Assembly: GCA_024364805.1 (NCBI GenBank)
Contig: CM044497.1
Location: 16,268,862-16,293,257, forward strand
DNA: 24,396 nt
Source: Euprymna scolopes
Taxonomy: Eukaryota; Mollusca; Cephalopoda; Sepiida; Sepiolidae
Direction of reading: 5' to 3'
Of the stretch, positions 9,806-19,933 are shown in pieces. The position numbers were made by a program, and so were the translations under genes. Position 1 is the first letter of the stretch. Every line of letters starts with the position of its first letter. The notes under the pieces were generated by a model. The model worked only from the letters and a program-made list of their open reading frames with translations, had not been told where the DNA came from and searched no databases.

Positions 9806-10804
9806 TTACCTTACTATTGAAAGATTCCTTCATATATATCTATATACCATCAAACAAATAGAATCTTATGAAGTTTCACAAGAATTTCAAGCGTGCCCCA
9901 ACTAATCTCAAAGAGAACTTACTGAATATTGACAAATGTTATACTTTCCTCAGACTAATTATGCATTAATCATGCATATAGATTTCAAAATAAATTATTT
10001 TATATTATGTTCTATTTAAAGCAATGGTGAAACCAACTCCAGTATATTTGTAAACAATTCAGCCATTTTGATATTTTATTAATAGTTGATGCAAAATCAT
10101 TTCGTTATCGTTAGTTAAAAGGAACTTAGAATTTAAACTATTGACTAGAAAGTAATGTTTAGTTTTAAATTCTAAGCAAACTCTAATGTATCAAAAGATT
10201 TAAAGTATTTAAAGTTACTTACATTAATTCATAAAATAGGAATAAAAAGCTATCTTTAAAAAGTACGAAGCTTATAATAGTCTGGTAGAATAAATAATCA
10301 TATTGCAAATATATACCATAATAAATATTTTTCGATTTTCAAAATCCTATTAAAATGATAAATTGCTAAAAAAGAAATATTTTTTAAATGTTTTATAAAA
10401 AAAAAAAACAAATTGTAAGTAAATGATTCCCAGGTAACGTCCAGTAAGAACAGCTAGTATTCCAAACTATATGTAAAATAAAAGATCGTTTCGTTGTTTA
10501 TAGCAAGAAAATATTTGTATAAAACCGTTACTAAGGGATGTGATCTACCATTAATTTCTCGTCTTTTGCAACTAAAAAAGAGTGTTTATTTCTGTTTACA
10601 CTTGCATTTAACTAACTTCATACATGTGTATCGAGATTTACCCAAATCATAATTAGATCATCTTATCACTTCTAAAGTTCTTTACTCTGCACGCAATCTA
10701 TGTAATAATCAGATACGTCCTCAGATGCTGTCAGGTTTGTGGAGGTGCCACTCATACAATTATTTGTTGACTTCACAGAGCAAAAAGATCAAAATAACAA
10801 TCTA
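9806..10804. other. AT-rich spacer
   Basis: No coding or RNA signal. It contains one A-run at about 10399-10410 but no repeat body next to it that I recognise. Confidence 0.5.
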
Positions 10805-11550
10805 TTTTTTTACACGGTGGTCACCACTTATCAAGGCTCGGAAGCCACTCGAGGATAAGGGTTATTGCGTGTACAGTTCGTTAGTGTTGAGATTTGATAA
10901 AGTGTCTTACATAAGGGGCAGTTCATTAGGAAATTTGTTTATGTTGGACTTGAAGACATCCAGGTTGTTGTCAGGTGGGAAACAGACCAACAGAACAGAG
11001 TTCCACTGGCATGCAGTTCTAAGAAAGAAGCTTTTTTCATGGAATCTACGTTTTTGTTTTGGCACAGAAAAAGAGTGAGGAAAGTTTTTGACAGTGGTTT
11101 CAGCTAGACGGGTGCTCCTCGTGAAAGATCGGCGATGGGGGAACAGGGATTGGAGCGCAGATGAGCACTTACATTGGAAGTAACGATAAAACAAAGACAG
11201 GCTCGCAACGTCTCTCTTGTGGGGGAGAGGTTGCAGGGAAGAAAAAATAGCACCCCCCCACTAAGCTACGAAGCCTATTTTGTACTCTGTCAAGGCAAGA
11301 TAGGCTCTTTTAGCAGCTACTTCCCAGATGTGGCAACATTACTCCATCCTTGGACGTACTTGGCTTTTATATAGATAGAGAATTGCATCAGCAGTGAGAT
11401 ATCTTTTGGAGCGGTAGAAGGATCTTACCATTTTTCCAGGGACCTTGGCAATAGACTTGATGTACGCGTTCCATTTCAGGTCAGGAGTAAAGGTCAAGCC
11501 CAGAAGATTATTTAAACATGGGACTTCCCCTAGACGAGAGCTATGCGAGA
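10805..11550 (-). mobile_element. 5'-truncated jockey/CR1-type LINE, second copy
   Basis: The minus strand reads SRLGEVPCL, then LGLTFTPDLKWNAYIKSIAK, KMVRSFYRSKRYLTADAILYLYKS, and the block CSSALQSLFPHRRSFTRSTR (10907-11194 open frame), ending LDVFKSNINKFPNELP. Each has a clear counterpart in the copy at 2875-4262, so both belong to one family. This copy starts later, after the catalytic palm, and keeps only thumb and C-terminal regions. At least one frameshift lies near 11230-11290. The 3' UTR with its hairpin ends in a T-run on the plus strand at 10805, that is, a short A-tail on the element. The plus-strand frame at 10725-11078 is antisense noise. Confidence 0.87.
10825..10860 (-). other. 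3' UTR stem-loop of the second LINE copy
   Basis: The outer arms are CTTATC and GATAAG. The inner stem on the transcript is GGCU, UCCG loop, AGCC. In the other copy (2895-2931) the innermost pair is C-G instead of U-A, and the first inner pair is G-U instead of G-C, so pairing is kept despite substitutions. Confidence 0.7.
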
Positions 11551-11734
11551 TGATCTCCTTTACAACCCTTTTCTATCAGAAGAGGTGTTGCTGGTCTTTC
11601 CCTGTTCTACTTCGACAACAGATGATTTACTGAGTTCCAATCACTGATTGTTTCATTGTATAACATTCACAAATGAAGCCAAAAACTGAAGAAAATCATG
11701 TACGTACCATAAAACAGAACTCTCATTAATAGAG

Positions 11735-11821
11735 CTTCCGTCCACGGATGCGGAACAGGATTGCTTCTCTGACGACTACAACCTGGTTTTCTACAAACTT
11801 ACTGTTAACAGTTTTATAAAC
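11735..11821 (+). mobile_element. Small jockey/CR1-type LINE remnant, C-terminal end
   Basis: One plus-strand frame reads CFSDDYNLVFYKLTVNSF. It matches CFPPDNNLDVFKSNINKF in the neighbouring minus-strand copy and DYNLVVFKYNVNKF in the copy at 2950. Only about 29 codons are recognisable. It runs opposite to the adjacent fragment, as at 2005-4262. Confidence 0.65.
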
Positions 11822-13621
11822 GGTTCTGATGAGTGATCAGATCTTGTGTTTTAAATTTATTATTTTCAATCTCCTCACTAGCTCCATGATATAACTGACA
11901 ATCGATCCATCAAATTAACATTTATCTTTGACTATCTTGTAATCTTCATATCGGGTATTCATTATTTAAAAATCATTTTGCATTCTTGCAACAGCAGATG
12001 ATCATTGATTTCACTGCTATATGTACTGTTAATTTTCTTTTTGGATTTTCTTACATCTTAACAATGAAAATAAATAAGTAATAATTGGATCAACTCTTTT
12101 CTGTTCAATGTTTCTACTTTATATTTTACTTGTAAGGAGCTTTATTGTAGTTCTTTGTTCTCTGTTTCTAAATCTTCTCCTTCTGTTAATTTGAGTGCGT
12201 TAGATTTCAGACAGATATTTACAGTTAATGTTCGCTCAATGTTTTTTCACTTTCAGATCTTCCATTACATGTTTATGATTGCTTCGAGTTTGCCCAGATT
12301 TATCTCAGGTAGTATAAACGATTTCTATTTTGAATCCAATTCATATATCCAAGCTAAAATATTTAGTTGTTTCTATTTGTGTTTTAGTTTCTTGTTAATT
12401 TTTATAAACGGTTTAAAGCAGCCATATTTATTTCCTGGAAATCACTGACATATTCCCATCGTTTGTAAATGCCACAGACATTGTTCGTCATTTACAAGTT
12501 CTATTAAAATGATTAATGAAATAAGAAACTGTCTGCTTCAGGTGTTTTTTTTTCGATAAGAATATAGAAATTATATTATTTGGATTAATCACCCTATTGT
12601 TATCATTGCGCTTAATGTAATCTTCAATCTTCTTAAAGTACATATTGTCAAACTTAGGAATCTGTAAAGAATTTCGAACGGAAGCGTTTATAATTTTGCT
12701 CTCGATTTTTATCATTACATAACTGCATAAGCTAATTTTTAATTGCATTTTTTGTATTGCAAGCACGGAGTCCTACCTTCTAAACTAAAAATATTATCGC
12801 TAATAGTTGAAAACTTAACACTTTTATCCGTTACGCCACAAGTATCTGTGGTACCTAAACATTATTAGAGATTACATCGGACGAATAATTTTGAGAATAA
12901 CATCCAAGATTAGTACAGTTAGTCGAATAATCAAAATAATATGAGAAAATGTGTGGACAATGTTGGGGATAGAATGCAAAACTTCAAGTTCTCTATCCAA
13001 GAAATTTCCAAATTTAATACCTTGTTTCTTTGTCTACCATCTTTTACGATATAGGCCAGTTTCCTTCCAAATGCAACTGAGTGCATACATTTCATACAGA
13101 TGATTCACTAAAGTACTGCATCTAGGGTGGCCTATTTCTCTGCAATCAGAACAATAAAACGTATAACTATGAAAAACATTTCATTCGTTCACCCGCTCAT
13201 TGTTTTGCGAATTTCATTTTCAGTAAATAGAATTGCTTCATTTATTTTCTTTGTTTCCAATAGGCGAGTTTATTTTTAAGTAGAACACTTTTCATTATTG
13301 TGATAAAAACAAATCAAACATCCATCAAGTAAATACTTATTTCGATATTCAACCAATTACATCCTAATTAATTTATTTAATATTATAACTGGATAAAATT
13401 AATCAATTATCTTGGCAGTCATTAGTGTCAAACAATGACATCTCAATACATGACATGAGATCAATCACAGAATTATAAACAGTACTATAATATTGTTTAA
13501 TCATGACATTTCTAATAATCAAAATAACAATCGGAGCTACAGTAAATTTATTAAGTCCTTTCTTCTAATATCCTCTGCTATTGTTAATTTTTTCTTAATA
13601 AAATGATTTCGTTTACAAGGA
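11822..13621. other. AT-rich spacer
   Basis: The frames at 12155-12448 (plus, 97 codons) and 12488-12766 (minus, 92 codons) are hydrophobic or Asn/Ile/Lys-rich and match nothing I know. Without splice or family evidence I leave them out. I see no repeats beyond short AT runs. Confidence 0.5.
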
Positions 13622-13705
13622 TATATGGTGCAGTGGATAAAGTATTTGGTTGAATTTAATTTGCACTGTTTTTGAGGTTGAAGTTTAAATACTCTGTGAG
13701 GGCGA
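13622..13705 (+). mobile_element. tRNA-derived SINE head
   Basis: The A-box-like segment TGGTGCAGTGGATAAAGTAT lies near 13626. The B-box-like segment GAGGTTGAAGTTTAAATACT lies near 13674-13693, followed by CTGTGAGGGCGAC. The order and spacing match a tRNA gene. The anticodon arm is AT-rich and diverged, and the acceptor stem does not close well, so this is a pseudo-tRNA head of a SINE rather than a tRNA gene. The body downstream to about 13780 is not recognised. The LTR relic begins close behind it. Confidence 0.6.
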
Positions 13706-13784
13706 CAGTAACAATACAACTGGAAATTACCTAGGACTAGTACCCTGTCATGGCTTATTGTGGTGGCACCCACTTATTTAGATA

Positions 13785-14029
13785 TGTGGATAATATTACA
13801 CATAAATAGCAAGACTCAGTTAGTCTGAGGATGTGTTAACCAGAAGCCACCGAAGGCCGAGCCGAGAGCAGATATGTTCTCCAGCCAAGACTCTCTTACT
13901 TGACAACCATTATATAAATATGCTGTAAATATACTTTTCCTAATACATTTTTTATTGATTTACCTTTGTTTGTTGAGTCTTAATTTGTATTGCCTTATAC
14001 GTTATTTGGTTCAACCTGCAAACATAACA
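13785..14029 (+). mobile_element. LTR-retrotransposon relic: probable 5' LTR (Gypsy-type by PBS)
   Basis: A segment running from TGTGGATAAT to AACATAACA has TG...CA ends and an internal TATA-like TTATATAAATA at about 13912. It is followed two bases later by a tRNA-Ser-type primer-binding site. That arrangement marks the end of a 5' LTR. I find no second LTR and no recognisable internal genes downstream, so this is a broken fossil and cannot be dated from LTR divergence. The 5' limit is uncertain; another TGT start near 13834 is possible. The family is inferred from the primer site alone. Confidence 0.5.
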
Positions 14030-14031
14030 GT

Positions 14032-14045
14032 TGGCGACGAAGATG
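14032..14045 (+). other. Primer-binding site complementary to tRNA-Ser 3' end
   Basis: TGGCGACGAAGATG is complementary, with one mismatch, to the 3' end of animal tRNA-Ser(GCU) including CCA (recalled as CATCCTCGTCGCCA). It starts two bases after the proposed LTR end. Some Gypsy elements use serine tRNA primers. Confidence 0.55.
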
Positions 14046-15650
14046 AACGTCAAACATAACACTTATGAAACGAGAGCATGCTACCCCAATGGATTAAATA
14101 TAAGTATTCAGATTGTAATTCAGTGAATACTTCTGAGTTCGAAAAAAAAGATTCCGGCAGATTCCCACGTTCGAAATAAGGTGCTCGAGCTCGACATTAT
14201 ACACTTGAAAAAGTTAAGTTACATTGATCGAAAAGTTGCAGTAATAATACTGAAGATAAGAACGGCAGTCTTAATATTACGAAGATTTTATCAGTTTGTA
14301 AACAATTATGGATTTTTAAATACCTCTCTGAACGAACAAAAGGCGAATAAATTTTCATTTCTCAAATACTAGTTCATACTTTTAGCGTTGTTGATACAGC
14401 ATGTGAATTTCCATTTTTGTCTCGTTTACTATGCAGCAAAAATAGTTTTGAAATTTTGTGGAAAATTACGTTCCTTAATGTCAGCATGAGTAAGTAAATA
14501 CGACGATTGAATTGCCGTATCATTTTATTGAAAAAAAAACAACAGCATAATAAAACTGGTTATAAACAAAAGATAATTCACTTTGTCCAAATGCCTAACA
14601 CCTTTTGTCTTTTTTTCTTTGTAGATTATCAAAAAACTAAATATTCATACGCATCATTTATCATTGTTATTTTGTTATTTGATTTTAACCCTGGTTTTCT
14701 ATCTTTGTAATGCGAATTCTTTCTATTCGTTTTCCTACCAAACATTTTCGATTAAACAGACAAACCTCCAAAACAAGATAAATTTTATATAGTGTACATA
14801 AAAATTATATTTTACCATAGTTTTTTTTTTCAATTTAATGGAAAAAGTATACTTATTTTGGTATCATTTACAAACATTTCTATATTTTCCTGCTACCTGA
14901 TTTACGGCAAATCTACACATTTCATACACTGTAGTTTGTTACCCATGGGTTCTATTATTATCACTAGTATTAGCACTAGTAGTATCAGATGCATTAATAT
15001 TAGTTCCTATTTTATAATCGTTAATTATTATATTTAAATTGTGTAAATTTGATTGTTATAACATTTTGGTGCGTTTTCTTTTCTGTTTCCCACATTTTTC
15101 CGCTTCGGTACTATTTGTTATTTAAGAATAAAAATCCTCAACCTTAATGCATGTTATTTATGGTTATTAATCTAAAACGTTTTTTTAATGTTTGCCAGTT
15201 AATCGAAGACATCGTTTAATATTTGTTATATTTTATTTATTACTACTACAACAATTAATTCTATAATTATAAAAGAAATTATAATCATGAAAATTATTAA
15301 ATTTTACATATTTATACATTGTTATATATTGTGTAAAATTACATGTGGTTCAAATATTAAAAAGGCAAAATATAAGGATAGAAGTTAACATTATCGACAA
15401 TGTTAATATTGATAATTAAACACATGCAAATCGAATTAACATAGATGAAAACTTTAAATGTTAAAGAAAAGCTATGAACTATAGTTGTATTAATGGTTAG
15501 ATTTTTCTTTGACACATTTGAATAATATAAAAAGAACCATAAATAAAAATAGTTTGATGCTTTTCGCTTAAGCTTAGAAATTCATTGGGGACACTTTTTC
15601 AGAATTCTTATTTTCTTAAAAAGATCTAGGAACTCGAATGAGATTGGACC
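14046..15650. other. AT-rich spacer after the LTR relic
   Basis: The plus-strand frames at 14181-14372, 14507-14710 and 14792-15037 are short, AT-driven and unrecognised. I see no element parts here. A TAGTATTAGCACTAG-type degenerate trinucleotide patch lies near 14960-15000. Confidence 0.5.
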
Positions 15651-15712
15651 GCATAACAGATAAAAAAACGCATAACAGATAAAAGAAACTGCATAACAGA
15701 TAAAAAAGAAAA
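15651..15712. repeat. Three-copy short tandem repeat
   Basis: GCATAACAGATAAAA recurs at 15651, 15670 and 15691, separated by 19 and 21 bases. Antisense translation gives a YLLC-like repeat in an unrecognised 86-codon minus-strand frame (15616-15876), which I take as a by-product. Confidence 0.85.
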
Positions 15713-17339
15713 TAATACATTTCAGAAAATGCAAATAAGAGAATGCATGCAATTAAAAAAAACGAGCCGAAAAAAAATGCCAAAAACGAACCCGAACACT
15801 GACACATAACTAGAGCAATGAGTGAAAACGGAACAATACAATAAAAATCAGGAAGCTGACACATACAAAGGAACACACTAAACTACATAGAACATGAGAA
15901 CAAACTGAAATGTTTACTCTTTATCTTTATTCATTTCATATTCATTTATAATTTATCATTTGTGTTATTAGTTCCTTAATTCTGCCACTTAAGTCATACA
16001 ACTTGTTTTTATTATTGAGAAATTTCGATTCAGATTATCGAACTGTATCTATTTAGTTAGCTTGCATGCGATTAAGGTATGCTGAACCAAATTCCATGGT
16101 ATGCATTCCTTACTAAATACATATGACTTTTATGGCCGTGCTATGCCTCCATCTCCTTTCGAATCATTCCGATATCTATACTTACACGTCTTTGAATTGA
16201 TCGTGATGAAGAAAATGTTGCTCTTAAGAATATTATTTTCATAATTTATGATAATGTGCGTATATACCATTAACTTTCCCGTAGTAGAATAAACAATAAT
16301 AAAGTCTTCCTGATGAAAGTCCGCTGCATATGATTCGTTGTCCGCTTATTCTGGAATTAGATCATTCAAACAAACACTTCAGAACATTACGGTATAGCGT
16401 AGCTACGAAAAACATTGATTCACACGCCATCAATTTCCGTTACCAAACACTTAAATTCCAAAATATACAAACAGTGAACGAATCTTCCACCTTTTCTACG
16501 TAAGTGTTTAGCTTCTCTACTAAGATTAAAACATGCATAAGCATACGTATAGTATATAGTAGTCAATGTATCTTCTACATTCTCCTTTCTGTATTCCTTT
16601 CTTTCTTTCGTTCTTTCTCTGCTTATTATCCAATAATATATCAGCCGGGTTTAATGATTAATATTTGCTTATTTTTTTTTCCTTTTACACGTCTAATTAT
16701 ACAAGTTAACTGGTCCTTTTGCAATTTAAATCCAGTTATCTCAGCGTGTCTCGCTCGACGACGCTCACTTATACTGAGCGAGTTAGGTCGTAAAAATAGC
16801 CTCTTACCTTCATTTTTTCCTTTTCCCAATTTTTAGCCGCCTGGAAATTTAACTACTGGTAACCGTACAATTGTTTTAATGTTTCTTAAACAATGGAAAC
16901 TTATTTGGAGCAATTCAGCATGCATAAGCTAAACAGATTTTAACACTCGATAATCGCACAAATATATAAAATTAAATCAACTACTACGCATGATGCAATT
17001 CTGCTAAAATACATATAAACCTTTGGAAGTCTTGATAATTGTTCAAAATTAGTAAAATTAAATACTGGAACTCTTAAAATTTTACTACTGGGGGCTCTAA
17101 CAAAAGGTTTGAGAATTATTATCATTTTAACATGCATTGCTATATATTTTCTTACCCACACGGAACAAACAAAATGTGATCAAACACATATTGCTCTTTT
17201 CTTACACAGACGAAACACTCTCAAAATGTAAACACAGCATTGGTTTGGGAATGCAAATATACACAAAATACCTACACGCCACGACTCCCTCCCAAAAACG
17301 ATCCTAAAAATCTTTTATGAATACTACAGATAGTGGCTT
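15713..17339. other. AT-rich spacer
   Basis: Overlapping frames on opposite strands at 16504-16836 and 16641-16829 have no family features. A hairpin with 7-bp arms (CTCGCTC 16750-16756, GAGCGAG 16776-16782) sits in a locally GC-richer patch. The rest is unremarkable. Confidence 0.5.
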
Positions 17340-17545
17340 TCACTAGCTGCCACTAGAAAAACAATGCCCGACCAGTGGAAGCCAGATCATTTCATTTGGG
17401 CCACGGCCGACAGTCTGCTATTTCAAGGGACGGCGGTGTTCACCAACAACAGCCGTAGTTTAATTTGTTTTCGAGGGAGATCTTTTAAGGATTCTGTTTT
17501 GGATCTGTCATGCTTCCACCGGGTAACGCCGGTTAACAGGTCCTG

Positions 17546-17548
<3 letters not shown>
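17340..17548 (+). repeat. Unclassified GC-richer block ending in (TA)n
   Basis: This roughly 200-base block is much richer in GC than its surroundings. It ends CCGGTTAACAGGTCCTGC and passes straight into (TA)n. A 61-codon plus-strand frame at 17364-17549 (MPDQWKPDHF...) spans it, but no domain is recognisable and the frame ends at the TA tract. The abrupt composition change and the simple-repeat tail suggest an interspersed repeat. A coding remnant cannot be excluded. Confidence 0.4.

Positions 17549-17588
<40 letters not shown>
17549..17588. repeat. (TA)n microsatellite
   Basis: About 20 uninterrupted TA units, lying between the GC-richer block and the 3' end of the 5S-derived SINE. Confidence 0.95.
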
Positions 17589-17591
<3 letters not shown>

Positions 17592-17890
17592 GAAGAAGTT
17601 TCCTTCAGTCTACAATAGACTATGGATACCCACGTAGGGATGTCTGCGCGTTAAATTTTTTGTGTCAGGAGGTACACAACTCCAACCACATCTCTTCTGA
17701 GTCGATATTGTAAAATACTAGTAGCAAATGAAGTGTTTGTACAAAACGATTGGAAACAAATGCTGAGATAAATGGAGAGCACATAGAGTGCCTAGAATTC
17801 CTAAAAGGTCACCCATATGGTACTAACCAGCCTCAAGGTTGCTTAACGTCCGTGATCCTACGAGAACCTGGATGTCAACGCGATTATGCC

Positions 17891-17893
<3 letters not shown>
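17589..17893 (-). mobile_element. 5S rRNA-derived SINE (SINE3-like)
   Basis: On the minus strand the first 115 bases from 17893 align to animal 5S rRNA over its full length. A body of about 190 bases unrelated to 5S follows, ending GAAGGAAACTTCTTCTTAA at 17589. A 5S head followed by an unrelated body of this size is the architecture of SINE3-class elements, in which the internal 5S promoter drives polymerase III transcription. The element lies exactly between two (TA)n tracts. I recognise no tRNA part. The body's 3' segment does not match either LINE family in this window, so its partner LINE is unknown. Alternatively, it is a single 5S pseudogene next to unrelated DNA. More copies would be needed to prove a family. 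Confidence 0.65.
17779..17893 (-). pseudogene. 5S rRNA-like sequence (SINE head or pseudogene)
   Basis: Minus-strand landmarks in 5S order are TACGGC at the 5' end, CGCGTTGA, GGTTCTCGTAGGATCACGGA, GTTAAGCAACCTTGAGGC (box A region), CTGGTTAGTACC, ATGGGTGACC (box C region), and GGAATTCTAGG where 5S has GGGAACACCGGG. The length, about 115, is close to the normal 119-120. The 5' half and the internal promoter are well kept. The 3' helix has diverged and the terminal T-run is absent, so it is not a working 5S gene. The comparison is to 5S sequence from memory. Confidence 0.85.

Positions 17894-17968
<75 letters not shown>
17894..17968. repeat. (TA)n microsatellite
   Basis: About 37 uninterrupted TA units directly at the 5' end of the 5S-like head, followed by a short TTA tract (17970-17987). 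Confidence 0.95.
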
Positions 17969-17972
<4 letters not shown>

Positions 17973-18789
17973 ATTATTATTATTATTGATATTGATATAA
18001 ATATATATTTATTTTTTTATATTATATCCCTATCTCTCAAAATATAAAAAGTTTATTACTATTTAATGTATACGCGCATGTAATTTGGATAGTTACTTCA
18101 ACCGTGCTCCAAAATTAATTAGACCTTAGTAACAGTATAAAATATATTTACGCAAGTAAGCATTATACTATATCTATACTATTATAATGTTTTTTGTGTG
18201 CGTATTGATATTCATATTAAAAACCATCCTTTCTATTTATTTAAAAAGAATGGTCTACAAATATGAGAACATGGTCAGGATGATAAATGCCTTCAAGAAA
18301 ATATATAGTTTTATATTTTATACAATTTATGTGTCCGTTTTATGATGTCACTTAAAATGAACATATAAAGGTGTTCTTAACATTGTAATTATTATGTATA
18401 TTCACTTAGCGCTCTTACAGTAAACGTTACTCGTTCTGATTTGTTGAAAAGAATCGCTGAAATGTTTTCGGGGAAGTTAATGTGATAAGAATCATCACCA
18501 GATTACTTGTACTCTCCCTTACATTTCCTTATCATTACAATTGTTTTTTTTGTGCACTGACACTTTACATTATCAAATATTTATTCGTATGTGTTTTTTT
18601 TTATTCCGGAATCTCTGTAAGAAGATTTTTTCTCGATATTTCAGCATCCAAGGTATTCCAGTTGATTTTCAGTTGCTTTTGCAGCTTATTTTGATTTTCT
18701 TAAGGCTCATATGAAATTTTCTATGCTCATGTTCAATGTTAATCCCTTCAATAGGTTCCTAAATTACTATTTCCATTCTTTAAGTGGTC
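17969..18789. other. AT-rich spacer
   Basis: The 70-codon plus-strand frame at 18482-18694 is hydrophobic and Phe/Leu/Ser-rich, and I do not recognise it. Nothing else is supported. Confidence 0.5.
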
Positions 18790-19080
18790 TTGTAGATCCT
18801 TTCCGCTAGGAGTTGCGACATGATTTATTACCTGTGATCTAACACTGGGTAAATTTGATAGAGTTTCCTAAGGTCGAAATAAACACAAATCTCCCCAGAT
18901 TTCCAAGGCGCTTAACTTATTTCGATCAACTATGAATCCCTTTGCATTGCAATAATAGCCTTTTATCGTTCATATCACACTGGCACTGACGATTTGTCTT
19001 TCATGGGGCTTGAGTAAAAATAAGTTTCACAAATTTCCTACTGCTTTCCTCTACATTTTATTAAAGGTATCGTTAGTGCA
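18790..19080 (-). mobile_element. RLE LINE 3' UTR fragment, minus-strand tail 1
   Basis: The doubled 3' UTR box is present. The first instance (about 18880-18910, ACAAATCTCCCCAGATTTCC on the plus strand) and the second (about 19008-19035, GAGTAAAAATAAGTTTCAC) are 135 bases apart, as in the longer copy at 20948-22230. No coding part is recognisable. It is the most decayed member of the four-copy cluster and its limits are approximate. Confidence 0.5.
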
Positions 19081-19264
19081 CTTCATCTACCTTGATATTT
19101 CGCGACTATATTGTTTGCGAACAGCCAATACATGTGTGCGTGTGTATGTATGTGTGTGCGTACTTGGGAATAACATTTACGATGTTTCGCTAAAGTCTTA
19201 TTACTTTACTTTATATATATATATATATTATCAGATTTATTACTTTATAACTTTTATAATTATA

Positions 19265-19371
19265 GTTATTATTAGTGGTAGTACTAATACGAGTAATAAT
19301 ACGAATAGTGGTAGTACTAATACGAATAATACTAATAGTACTTTTAACAAACATAATACTAATACTATTGT
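19265..19371. repeat. Degenerate TAA/TAC-type tract
   Basis: ACTAATACGAATAAT-like units with an internal duplication of 33-base period (AGTGGTAGTACTAATACGA at 19274 and 19307). It adjoins the 3' side of minus-strand tail 2 and looks like a decayed (TAA)n tract. Confidence 0.7.
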
Positions 19372-19650
19372 CTGAAACGGTACATTGTCATTGTTCGCCT
19401 ATGATATCAAGTAGTATTCTGTGAAGTTAGTACGACAACAAATCTCCCCAGATTTTCAGTAAACACCTCTCTCCTTAATCGTTTAAAACCAATTTGCCTC
19501 ATTGCAACGTACGTTTATAATTATTTTGTCGTTGACGCGAGTATTAGTTCTTTCGTAAATTATAGTGACAATAAATCTCGCCGAATTTCAGGTACTATCC
19601 ACGTCATTTCAATAAAGCTTTGGTGTGTGTTTTCCATCCTATTCGACTAT
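19372..19650 (-). mobile_element. RLE LINE 3' UTR fragment, minus-strand tail 2
   Basis: The first box (CGACAACAAATCTCCCC, from 19433) and the second (TGACAATAAATCTCG, from 19566) are 133 bases apart. The segment before the first box, GTATTCTGTGAAG, corresponds to GTGTTCCCTGAAAG in the longer copy. No coding region is seen. The upper limit is uncertain. Confidence 0.6.
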
Positions 19651-19933
19651 TCAAAACCGATTTAAGGTAATGTAAATTAAGTCTGATGCACTCATATGTT
19701 GCTTTCAAAAATATTCCTACCGCTGCTAAAATTATTGATACAACAGTCCGTTTCAAAATTGAATGTTTCGTTCAGGTTTCTAGACAAATCCATGTGTTTA
19801 CTTATTTCTTATCACACGTATCTTCACAGACAAGCTTTTTTTGTTTATTATCATAATCACATCTTGTAACTGGCTTGAATCCGATTGCCAATTCGTATTT
19901 TATCTCTCAGACGATTCTATACTACTCGTTTAC

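Noticed and set aside
10725-11078. 117-codon plus-strand frame
   Set aside because: It is antisense to the LINE C-terminal region and 3' UTR, which are readable on the minus strand.
14046-14400. Possible internal coding region after the LTR relic
   Set aside because: Nothing resembling a known element gene can be recognised there.
16504-16836. 110-codon plus-strand frame starting hydrophobic
   Set aside because: It overlaps an equally plausible minus-strand frame, is low-complexity (Phe, Ser, Leu), and has no recognised family.
17750-17989. Plus-strand open frame ending in a Tyr-Ile repeat
   Set aside because: It is translated from (TA)n, and its front part is antisense to the 5S-derived element.
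19010-19375. 121-codon plus-strand frame with a Ser/Thr/Asn-rich repeat end
   Set aside because: The repeat end is the degenerate TAA/TAC tract and the front overlaps a LINE 3' UTR on the other strand; there are no family features.
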